This document shows, piece after piece, positions 15,569-22,360 of a stretch of DNA of 59,707 bases. This stretch comes from Actinomycetota bacterium (GTDB taxonomy: Bacteria; Actinomycetota; Nitriliruptoria; Nitriliruptorales; Nitriliruptoraceae). Numbering within the stretch: position 1 is the first letter of the stretch; each line of letters begins with the position of its first letter. The notes under the pieces are model-generated. The model worked only from the letters and a program-made list of their open reading frames with translations. It had not been told where the DNA came from and ran no database searches. The position numbers and the translations under genes are program-made. The stretch is from the NCBI GenBank assembly GCA_019347575.1, contig JAHWKY010000031.1, positions 1-59,707 of the forward strand. Reading direction: 5' to 3'.

Positions 15569-16345
15569 GTGACCTGGGACCCCGCGCAGTACCTGCGCTT
15601 CGCGGACCACCGTGCCCGCCCGGCCCTCGAGCTGCTCGCGCGGATCGAGGCCGAGACGCCGGCGCTGGTGGTCGACCTCGGCTGTGGCGCCGGGAACGTC
15701 ACCGTGCAGCTGCGTTCGCGGTGGCCCAAGGCACGTATCGTCGCCATCGACTCCTCCCCCGAGATGCTCGAACGGGCCCGTCGCGACCACTGGGAGCTCG
15801 GAGTCGAGTGGGTCGAAGCGGACGCGTCGGTGTGGCAGCCCCCCGGCGACGTCGACGTCATCTACTCCAACGCGCTCGTGCACTGGCTCGACGAGCACGA
15901 CCGGCTCCTCCCGCGTTGGCTGGGGTACCTGGCGCGGGGTGGGGAACTGGCGATCCAGATGCCCCGTAACCACGCCCGCCCCTCGCACACGTGCGCGCTC
16001 GAGGCGGCCGCGGCAGGTCCGTGGGCGGAGCGCCTGAAGCCTCTCCTGCGGCCCGAACCGGTGGCATCGCCCCGCACCTACCATCGCCTGCTGGCGCCGT
16101 TGGCGCAGCGTCTCGACGTGTGGGAGACCGACTACCTGCACGTGCTGACGGGCGAGGATCCCGTCGTCGCGTGGACCCGTGGGTCGCTGCTCCGGCCCCT
16201 CCTCGCCGCGCTCGACGAGCCCGAGGCCGCCGCGTTCGAGGCCGAGTACCGGGCACGGATCCGCGCCGCCTACCCCCCCGAACCCGATGGCACCTTCCTG
16301 CTGCCGTTCCGCCGCCTGTTCCTGGTCGCCTCACGGGGGGACTAG
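15569..16345 (+). CDS. tam: Trans-aconitate 2-methyltransferase
   Basis: 258 residues, matching the Tam family along its whole length: N-terminal WDPAQYLRFADHRARPALEL, SAM-binding VVDLGCGAGNVT, acidic IDSSPEMLERAR, then VEADASVWQPP and AIQMPRNHARPSH. The C-terminus ends LPFRRLFLVASRG as in the family. Tam methylates trans-aconitate, which forms from cis-aconitate and inhibits aconitase. The GTG at 15569 gives a start aligned with known Tam proteins. Longer upstream starts would overlap the divergent EAL gene's leader. It is divergent from that gene. Confidence 0.87.
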   Translation: MTWDPAQYLRFADHRARPALELLARIEAETPALVVDLGCGAGNVTVQLRSRWPKARIVAIDSSPEMLERARRDHWELGVEWVEADASVWQPPGDVDVIYSNALVHWLDEHDRLLPRWLGYLARGGELAIQMPRNHARPSHTCALEAAAAGPWAERLKPLLRPEPVASPRTYHRLLAPLAQRLDVWETDYLHVLTGEDPVVAWTRGSLLRPLLAALDEPEAAAFEAEYRARIRAAYPPEPDGTFLLPFRRLFLVASRGD

Positions 16346-16421
16346 TCCCAAGGTGTGATCGCGATCTGGCCCTGCTTCGCCATCCAGCGGGGCCAGCCGC
16401 GATCCGTTCACTAACAGGAGC

Positions 16422-16508
16422 AGTTCCAGCGAAACGGCAAACCCGTCGCGAGGCGGGGACGCAAAGCCACGGGACCCCGTCGGGGTCGGCCGGGTCACCG
16501 AAAGGGAC
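16422..16508 (+). promoter_or_regulatory. Cyclic-di-GMP-I (GEMM) riboswitch
   Basis: The hallmark aptamer strings occur in order: GGCAAACC (16436-16443), a stem CCGTC-GCGA-GGCGG capped by a GNRA tetraloop, then GGACGCAAAGCC (16456-16467), a second stem GACCCC-GTC-GGGGTC and the closing segment. GUUCC at 16423-16427 can pair with GGGAC at 16504-16508, which is also the ribosome site of the next gene (ATG at 16513). Ligand binding could thus hide the ribosome site and turn translation off. That direction of control is an inference. Confidence 0.9.
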
Positions 16509-16512
16509 GGTC

Positions 16513-16902
16513 ATGCACCATCGCATCCTCGTGGTGGACGACGACGCCTCCATCCGCGACATGCTCGAGATGGTCCTCACCCTCGAGGGCTTCGAGGTCC
16601 ACACCGCCGCCGACGGGCTCTCCGCGATCGAGCAGGCGAAGGCGCTCAAGCCGGACGTGATCGTGCTCGACATCATGATGCCCGGGCTCAGCGGGCGTGA
16701 GGTCGCCGAGCTGCTGCGCCAAGCACCGCAGACCGCTGATACCCCCATCATCTTCTGCAGCGCCCTCGCCGGCTCCGATGACGTGTGGGCCGGCTACCAG
16801 GCCGGGGCCACCTCCTACGTCTCCAAGCCGTTCGACAACGCCGTCATCATCAGCGAGGTCCTGAACGGCCTCGCGGCCGCGCACATCCCAGGGGTGGCGT
16901 GA
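16513..16902 (+). CDS. Single-domain response regulator
   Basis: A CheY-like receiver of 129 residues with no output domain. The acidic pocket (DDD at 9-11), the phospho-acceptor D53 in VLDIMMPG, the switch serine in FCSALAG and K105 in SKPF are all present, so it should be phosphorylated. It is the first gene after the riboswitch. Its last codons overlap the start of the subtilase gene by 4 bp, and the histidine kinase two genes downstream is its likely partner. With no DNA-binding domain it presumably acts by protein-protein contact or as a phosphate relay. Confidence 0.93.
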   Translation: MHHRILVVDDDASIRDMLEMVLTLEGFEVHTAADGLSAIEQAKALKPDVIVLDIMMPGLSGREVAELLRQAPQTADTPIIFCSALAGSDDVWAGYQAGATSYVSKPFDNAVIISEVLNGLAAAHIPGVA

Positions 16903-18395
16903 TCGTGGCTGCCTCCTCGATCCGACGCCCTGCCCGTCGCATCGCGATCGCTGCGATCGCCGCGCTCCTGGCGGTACTCCTGCCTACCTCGACCGGTTCC
17001 GCGCTCCTACCGGTTGTGGTGGCCGCCAGTGATGCGCTGGATGCCGCGGCGACCGCCATCGCCGAGGCCGGCGGGCAGGCGATACGTCCGCTCGGCGGCC
17101 TCGGCATGGTGGCGGCGGACCTGCCCGCCGATCGCATCGGGGTGCTCGAAGGCGACCCCCGCATCGCCGCCGTGACCCCCGACATCGCCCTCGAGGTCTC
17201 CTCCGGGGACTTCACGGTCGACGGCTCGGCGGCCCTCGGCACGATCGGACAGCCGCAGGCGGCAGCGGACGGCCACGTCGGTGCGGGTGTAGGGGTGGCG
17301 ATCCTCGACACCGGCGTGCACCCGCACTCCGACATCGAGGGTCGCCTCGTCGCCGCGTTCGACGTGTCCGGTGAGGACGATCCCGACGACCACTACGGGC
17401 ACGGGACCTTCATGGCCGGGCTCGTCGCCGGGACCCGTACCGGCGCCGCTCCGGGCGCCCACCTGGTGTCGGTCAAGGTCGCCGGCGCCGACGGCACCAC
17501 CACGCTGTCGCGCGTCATCGAAGGGCTCGCGCTCGTCGACAGCGTCCGCGACAGCCTCGACGTCGACGTCCTCCTGGTCGCGCTGAGCGCCCCGGCCCAC
17601 TCCGGCCGCGACCCCCTCGAGATCGCGCTCGAACAGCTCTGGGCGCGCGGTCTGATCGTCGTGGTGCCTGCCGGCAACGACGGTGGACAGGTGGGGACGC
17701 CGGGGTCGGCCCCCCACGTCATCACGGTCGGGGCGTTGGACGACGCCGGCACCGTGTCGGCTAGTGACGACTCGATCCCCGTCTGGTCGTCTCGCGGTGG
17801 TCGGGCACACGCAGCCGACAAGCCCGAGCTCGTCGCACCTGGGGTGTCGGTCGTGTCACTTCGGGCCGAGGGCACGACGCTCGACGCCGATCATCCCCAG
17901 GCGCGGGTGGGCGAGAGCTACTTCCGCGGCTCGGGTACGTCGATGTCCGCGGCGCTGACGGCCGGGGCCGCCGCAACGGTCCTGGGCGCGTCGACGGGGC
18001 TGTCCCCGGACGGTGTCAAGGGCCAACTCCTCGAGGGTGCCGCCCCGGCACCTGCGGGCGCGGCACCAGCGCGAGGCGTGCTCGACGTCCCCGGCGCGGT
18101 CGCGTCGCCGCCCGTCACCGGGAACGGCCGTCACGCCGCCGTCCCCGACCTCGACCAGGTGGCGGGTCGTGCTGGTCTGCCTCGCGCTGCGGCCGACGTC
18201 ACGTCCGATCAGTCCGAGGCCGTCGACGTCGCTGGCTGGCGCTGGGCCGAAGGCGAGTGGACCGGTTGGCGCTGGGCGGGTTGGCGCTGGGCGGGTTGGC
18301 GTTGGAGCGGTTGGCGTTGGAGCGGTTGGCGTTGGAGCGGTTGGCGTTGGAGCGGTTGGCGTTGGAGCGCCGCGACGTACGGGCCGCCCGCGTGA
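16899..18395 (+). CDS. Subtilisin-like serine protease with GWRWS-repeat tail
   Basis: 498 residues from the GTG at 16899, which overlaps the upstream TGA. A signal peptide (~10-36) precedes an inhibitor-like propeptide (~37-100). The S8 catalytic triad is visible: D137 (VAILDTGVHPHSD), H168 (HYGHGTFMAGLVAG) and S348 (RGSGTSMSAALTAG). The oxyanion asparagine is in VPAGNDGG. After an alanine-rich linker the protein ends in tandem GWRWA/GWRWS units. The aromatic, positively charged tail may bind cell wall, membrane or extracellular polymer; this is inferred. Its place in a cyclic-di-GMP riboswitch operon suggests a role in the switch between attached and free states. Confidence 0.92.
   Translation: MIVAASSIRRPARRIAIAAIAALLAVLLPTSTGSALLPVVVAASDALDAAATAIAEAGGQAIRPLGGLGMVAADLPADRIGVLEGDPRIAAVTPDIALEVSSGDFTVDGSAALGTIGQPQAAADGHVGAGVGVAILDTGVHPHSDIEGRLVAAFDVSGEDDPDDHYGHGTFMAGLVAGTRTGAAPGAHLVSVKVAGADGTTTLSRVIEGLALVDSVRDSLDVDVLLVALSAPAHSGRDPLEIALEQLWARGLIVVVPAGNDGGQVGTPGSAPHVITVGALDDAGTVSASDDSIPVWSSRGGRAHAADKPELVAPGVSVVSLRAEGTTLDADHPQARVGESYFRGSGTSMSAALTAGAAATVLGASTGLSPDGVKGQLLEGAAPAPAGAAPARGVLDVPGAVASPPVTGNGRHAAVPDLDQVAGRAGLPRAAADVTSDQSEAVDVAGWRWAEGEWTGWRWAGWRWAGWRWSGWRWSGWRWSGWRWSGWRWSAATYGPPA
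18264..18368 (+). repeat. Seven tandem 15-bp units encoding GWRWA/GWRWS
   Basis: Seven back-to-back 15-bp units (consensus GGTTGGCGTTGGAGC; the first two encode GWRWA, the other five GWRWS) lie at the 3' end of the protease gene. An eighth, isolated GWRWA is encoded just upstream. The last five copies are nearly identical in DNA, which suggests recent slippage expansion and likely length variation between strains. Confidence 0.9.
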
Positions 18396-20173
18396 GACCC
18401 CTCGACGACGCACCTGCAGCCAGCGGGACCGTCGCCGCCACGCCGGTCGATCCCCGCCGCTACGTGCTCGCGTGGATCGGCTTCGGCATCGTGGCCCTAG
18501 CCTGGGCGACGCTCGCGCCGGTCCAGCAACCTCCCGCAACGTGGTCGGTGGCCGCCGTCCTGCTCGTGGCGACGGCGGTGGCCGAGTTCCTCGAGGTCCG
18601 CCTGACGACCGACGAGACCAGCAACGCGTTCACGCTGGGCGAGTCCGTCGTCGTCGTCAACCTCCTCATGCTGCCACCCGCCGTCGCGCTGTCGGTCTCG
18701 CTGCTGGGCCTCGCGATGGCGCAGAGCGTGCGACAGCGCGACCTGCTGAAGGTCGCTTTCAACCTCGGCCAGGTCGCCGTCGGGATGGCGGCGGCGCTCG
18801 CGGTCCTGGGGACCGTCGCGCGCCCCGACCTCCGCCTCGACGGGCCGGTGCTCGTCGCCGCCGGTGGCGGCATGGTCCTGTACGCCGTGGTCAACGTCGT
18901 CGCCATGTCCGGTCTGGTCTCGATCCTCGCCCACGACTCCGCCATCGTCGCCATCCGGCGGCACGGCGTGCACCTCGTCGGGTCGATCGTCGGGAACACC
19001 GCCGTCGGCATCCTCGCGGCGGTCGTGTGGGACCTGCGCCCCGAGCTCATCGTGCTGCTGCTGGCTCCACTCGCCGCGATGTACGTCTCCTCACGCGGGA
19101 CGTTACGGACCATGGCGCTGGTGACGGAGGTGCGGTCGGAGCACGCGCGGCTCGAGCGGATCGTGCAGAACGCCTCCGATGGCATCGTCCTGCTCGACCG
19201 CTACGGCCGCATCGAGCTGTGGAGCAGCGCCGCCGAGCGCATCCTCGGCGTTCCCGTCTCCACGGCGGTCGGTGGGATCGGTTCCGACGTGTGCGGTCAC
19301 CCGACGATGCTGGCTCTCGCCACCACCCCAAGCACCGTCGAGGAGACGATCACCCGCCCCGATGGCGCCGTGCGCGTCGTCCGTGCGGCTCATCGCCCGC
19401 TGGTCGACGATCGCGGACGCGTCACCGGTGACGTCATCGTGGTGCACGACGTCACGCGGGAACGGGAGACCGAGGCACTCAAGGCCGACTTCGTCGCGCG
19501 GGTATCCCACGAGCTGCGGACGCCGCTGACCCCCATCAAGGGCTTCGCGCACGCCCTGCTGGATCGGGGGGACCAGGTCGACGCCGCCCAGCGTCAACAC
19601 GCCCTGGCGTCCATCGCTGCCCAGGCGGACGAGCTGGGCCACCTGATCGAGGATCTGCTGCTCGTCTCGCGCCTCACCGCGCAGGACGTGGACCTGTCCG
19701 GCGAACTCTCGGTGGAGCCGGTGGAGGTGGCCGAGCTGCTCGACGGGGCCCGTAGCTGGTTCGCGACCCAACACCCCGAGCGGGCCGCGTTCGTCCAGGA
19801 CCCTGCCGTGCCAGGTGCCAGGGTGCTCGCCGACCCGCACCGTGCGAGGCAGGTGCTCGGACAGCTCCTCGACAACGCGGTGAAGTTCTCACCCGCCGAC
19901 AGCGCCGTCGACGTCGAGGTCCGGACCGGCGACGACGGGACCGTGCACCTCGATGTGTGCGATCGCGGTCCCGGGGTTCCCGGTGACAAGCGCGAGGAGA
20001 TCTTCGAGCAGTTCCACCGGCTCGAGGCACCGATGCGCATGACCACCCGGGGCGCCGGGATCGGGCTGTCCATCGCGCGTGCCTTCGCCGAAGCGATGGA
20101 CGGGGCGGTGACGGTCACCGAGCGCGACGGCGGTGGCTCGGTCTTCACGTTCTCGTTGCCCACGGTCTCCTAA
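18392..20173 (+). CDS. Membrane sensor histidine kinase (PAS-HisKA-HATPase)
   Basis: 593 residues from the GTG at 18392, overlapping the protease stop by 4 bp. About eight hydrophobic helices fill residues ~22-240. A PAS domain follows (IVQNASDGIVLLDRYGRIELW), then the HisKA dimerisation helix with the phospho-histidine in RVSHELRTPLTPIKGF, and the ATPase domain: N box (LGQLLDNAVKFSPA), G1 (CDRGPGVPGDK) and G2 (TTRGAGIGLSIARAF). The N-terminal array of helices resembles a membrane-sensing module without a large outside loop. The partner is most likely the single-domain receiver two genes upstream in this operon. Confidence 0.93.
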   Translation: MRPLDDAPAASGTVAATPVDPRRYVLAWIGFGIVALAWATLAPVQQPPATWSVAAVLLVATAVAEFLEVRLTTDETSNAFTLGESVVVVNLLMLPPAVALSVSLLGLAMAQSVRQRDLLKVAFNLGQVAVGMAAALAVLGTVARPDLRLDGPVLVAAGGGMVLYAVVNVVAMSGLVSILAHDSAIVAIRRHGVHLVGSIVGNTAVGILAAVVWDLRPELIVLLLAPLAAMYVSSRGTLRTMALVTEVRSEHARLERIVQNASDGIVLLDRYGRIELWSSAAERILGVPVSTAVGGIGSDVCGHPTMLALATTPSTVEETITRPDGAVRVVRAAHRPLVDDRGRVTGDVIVVHDVTRERETEALKADFVARVSHELRTPLTPIKGFAHALLDRGDQVDAAQRQHALASIAAQADELGHLIEDLLLVSRLTAQDVDLSGELSVEPVEVAELLDGARSWFATQHPERAAFVQDPAVPGARVLADPHRARQVLGQLLDNAVKFSPADSAVDVEVRTGDDGTVHLDVCDRGPGVPGDKREEIFEQFHRLEAPMRMTTRGAGIGLSIARAFAEAMDGAVTVTERDGGGSVFTFSLPTVS

Positions 20174-20202
20174 CCTCGGCTCACCCGGCAGCGAGGAGAG
20201 CC

Positions 20203-20610
20203 GTGAGCGTCATCGTGGGGTTCGTTCCGACCGCCCAGGGTCGGGCGGCCGTCGCGGCGGGCATCGAGGAGGCGAGGCGGCGGGGCACACGGCTGGTCGT
20301 GGTGAACTCGATGCAGGGGGACGAGCGGTCGGAGCGCTTCGTGGCGCTCCGTGATGCGCTCGAGGAACTCCGTCGCGAGCTCGCGGCGTCGGGCGTCGAG
20401 CACAGGGTGCACGACTACGCCCGCGGCAACTCGCCTGCGGAGGACCTGGTCGCGGCGGTCGCTGCCGAGGACGGCGAGCTGATCGTCCTCGGCCTGCGCA
20501 AGCGCACACCCGTGGGCAAGCTCGTCATGGGCAGCAACGCCCAGGAGATCCTGCTGGCCGCCCCGGTCCCGGTGCTGGCGGTGAAGGCCGCGGGTGAAGG
20601 GGACTGGTGA
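20203..20610 (+). CDS. Universal stress protein (UspA family)
   Basis: 135 residues with the alpha/beta Usp fold. The ATP-binding pattern G-x2-G-x9-G-[ST] appears as GLRKRTPVGKLVMGSNAQEIL near residues 97-117, and the protein ends VPVLAVK as family members do. Usp proteins bind ATP and help cells survive stress; a specific role is not visible. The GTG at 20203 lies 29 bp after the histidine kinase stop, so it may belong to the riboswitch-led transcript, and 43 bp before purS. Confidence 0.9.
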   Translation: MSVIVGFVPTAQGRAAVAAGIEEARRRGTRLVVVNSMQGDERSERFVALRDALEELRRELAASGVEHRVHDYARGNSPAEDLVAAVAAEDGELIVLGLRKRTPVGKLVMGSNAQEILLAAPVPVLAVKAAGEGDW

Positions 20611-20653
20611 GGTCGTCGGTAGACTCGGCGTCCACCGACCGCCCGGAGCGTGC

Positions 20654-20908
20654 ATGCCCCGCGTCGCGATCGACGTCCTCCTGAAGCCCGAGATCCTCGA
20701 TCCGCAGGGTCGCGCCGTCGAGCGTGCGCTGCCGGGGATGGGCTTCGACGGTGTCAGCCACGTGCGCGTGGGCAAGCACCTCGAGCTGGACGTCGATGCG
20801 GATGGGGACGAGCTGGTCGCTCGGGTGGAGAAGATGTGCGCCGACTTCCTGACCAACCCCGTCATCGAGTCCTACTCGTGGCGTGTTCTCGACGGCGGCG
20901 GGGCGTGA
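20654..20908 (+). CDS. purS: Phosphoribosylformylglycinamidine synthase subunit PurS
   Basis: 84 residues, the usual size for PurS. It contains the family pattern VDVLLKPEILDPQGRAVERAL, then VRVGKHLEL and a C-terminal MCADFLTNPVIESY. PurS forms a complex with PurQ and PurL that converts FGAR to FGAM in purine synthesis and helps pass ammonia between them. The ATG at 20654 has GGAG six bases upstream. purQ and purL follow after one inserted gene. Confidence 0.93.
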   Translation: MPRVAIDVLLKPEILDPQGRAVERALPGMGFDGVSHVRVGKHLELDVDADGDELVARVEKMCADFLTNPVIESYSWRVLDGGGA

Positions 20909-20915
20909 GGGGCGC

Positions 20916-21695
20916 GTGAGGGGACAGCGCACCGCTCCGCCTGGCCCCGGCGGCGTGGGTGACGGCCTGCCCAGCCTCCCCACCGGCGAGCCCGTCCTCC
21001 ACCGCTGGTTCGTGATCCTCATGCTCCTGCTCGTCCCAGCCGGCATCGCCGTCACCGCGTGGGCTCTGACCAGCTTCGGCCGCCCCGAGGTCGATGCCGC
21101 CGCGCGGCGTCCTCCCGGCGTGGAGGGCGAGACCCACGATCGTGGCGAGGCCATCCTGAACCAGGACACGACCACGACTCCCGGCCCCGCCTGCTTCGCC
21201 GACGTCGGGCTTCGGGGAGATGCCTCGGCGCGAGCCGCGCTCGCGCGGGCGGCCGGATCGGCCTGTCTGCTGCTCGAACGCCCGCGGTTCGACACCGCCC
21301 GCGTGGGCCTGGAACGGCTCGCAGTCCAAAACGGGTTGCTACGCATGGCCGTGTTCGAGCTCACCGGGGTCGACAGCAGCGCCCGCGTCGATGACGGCCG
21401 GCCCATCATCGAGCTGAACGCGAAGTTCCAGTTCGAGGACGCCACACGGGCGGCACCGGCGATCATCCACGAGCTGACGCACCTCGGTCAGGATCTGGTG
21501 CCGACCCCCGTCGTGGCGGCGGACGAGCTCGTGGCGGTCGAGGCCCAGCGCGCCGCGTGCGAGTTGCTGACGTTCGGCGACGACCCCCCGCGGGGCTGTC
21601 GCGACGCTGCGGAGCTGCTCGACAGCGAACGACCCATCGAGGAACTCGAGGGAGCGGGCTACCCCTTGCTCCCGCGGCGAGGAGGGTGGCGATGA
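20916..21695 (+). CDS. Membrane-anchored zincin-like protein in the pur cluster
   Basis: 259 residues from a GTG at 20916 with GAGGGG upstream. One transmembrane helix (WFVILMLLLVPAGIAVTAWAL, about 40-60) is followed by an extracytoplasmic part. The latter holds IIHELTHLGQDL, an HExxH zinc-binding motif preceded by a pattern of hydrophobic residues, and three cysteine-containing segments that could form disulphides. A third metal ligand could be one of the glutamates in VAADELVAVEAQRAACELL. It sits between purS and purQ and overlaps purQ by 4 bp. No known purine function fits, so its place may reflect transcript sharing only. Whether it cleaves protein is unproven. Confidence 0.7.
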   Translation: MRGQRTAPPGPGGVGDGLPSLPTGEPVLHRWFVILMLLLVPAGIAVTAWALTSFGRPEVDAAARRPPGVEGETHDRGEAILNQDTTTTPGPACFADVGLRGDASARAALARAAGSACLLLERPRFDTARVGLERLAVQNGLLRMAVFELTGVDSSARVDDGRPIIELNAKFQFEDATRAAPAIIHELTHLGQDLVPTPVVAADELVAVEAQRAACELLTFGDDPPRGCRDAAELLDSERPIEELEGAGYPLLPRRGGWR

Positions 21696-22360
21696 GGATC
21701 GGGGTCGTGACCTTCCCGGGGTCGCTGGACGATCGTGATGCGCTCACGGCCGTCGCGACTTGCGGGGCCGAGGGGATCCCCCTCTGGCACGCCGATCCCG
21801 ACCTGCGCGGCGTCGACGCCGTCATCCTTCCGGGAGGCTTCAGCTACGGCGACTACCTCCGGGCCGGTGCCATCGCCCACCGTGCCCGCGTGATGGAAGC
21901 GGTCGCCGCGTTCGCTGAAGACGGCGGACCCGTGCTGGGCATCTGCAACGGCTTCCAGATCCTGTGCGAGGCGCGTCTCCTCCCGGGCGCGCTGCTGCGG
22001 AACCAGGCGCTGCGGTTCGTCTGCCGCCCCGCGGGCGTCACGGTCGAGCGCTCGACCCCCTGGACCCGTGCGGTCGAGGTGGGCAGCACCCACCGGCTGC
22101 CGGTTAAGCACGGCGAGGGCCGCTACCACGCCGACGCCGAGACCCTCGACCGCATCGAGGCCGCCGGTCAGGTCGTGTTCCGCTACGCGCCGGGCCACAA
22201 CCCCAACGGCTCCGCCCGCGACATCGCGGGCGTGTCCAACGAGGCCGGGAACGTGGTGGGCCTGATGCCCCACCCCGAGCACGCGGTCGATCCGCAACTC
22301 AGCGGAGGCACGGGAGGTCGCCCGGTGTTCGACAGCGTTAGACAGGTGGTGGCGGTGTGA
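21692..22360 (+). CDS. purQ: Phosphoribosylformylglycinamidine synthase subunit PurQ
   Basis: 222 residues, the class-I glutamine amidotransferase subunit that supplies ammonia to PurL. The nucleophile cysteine lies in VLGICNGFQIL, the oxyanion region in VILPGGFSYGDYLRAGAIA, and the His-Glu pair of the triad in LMPHPEHA. The ATG overlaps the zincin-like gene's stop (ATGA), and the gene's own end overlaps the purL start by 4 bp, which points to translational coupling. Confidence 0.96.
   Translation: MRIGVVTFPGSLDDRDALTAVATCGAEGIPLWHADPDLRGVDAVILPGGFSYGDYLRAGAIAHRARVMEAVAAFAEDGGPVLGICNGFQILCEARLLPGALLRNQALRFVCRPAGVTVERSTPWTRAVEVGSTHRLPVKHGEGRYHADAETLDRIEAAGQVVFRYAPGHNPNGSARDIAGVSNEAGNVVGLMPHPEHAVDPQLSGGTGGRPVFDSVRQVVAV

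Noticed and set aside
18264-18368. Short tandem repeats considered as a CRISPR array
   Set aside because: The units are contiguous 15-mers with no spacers and are in frame, coding for GWRWS.
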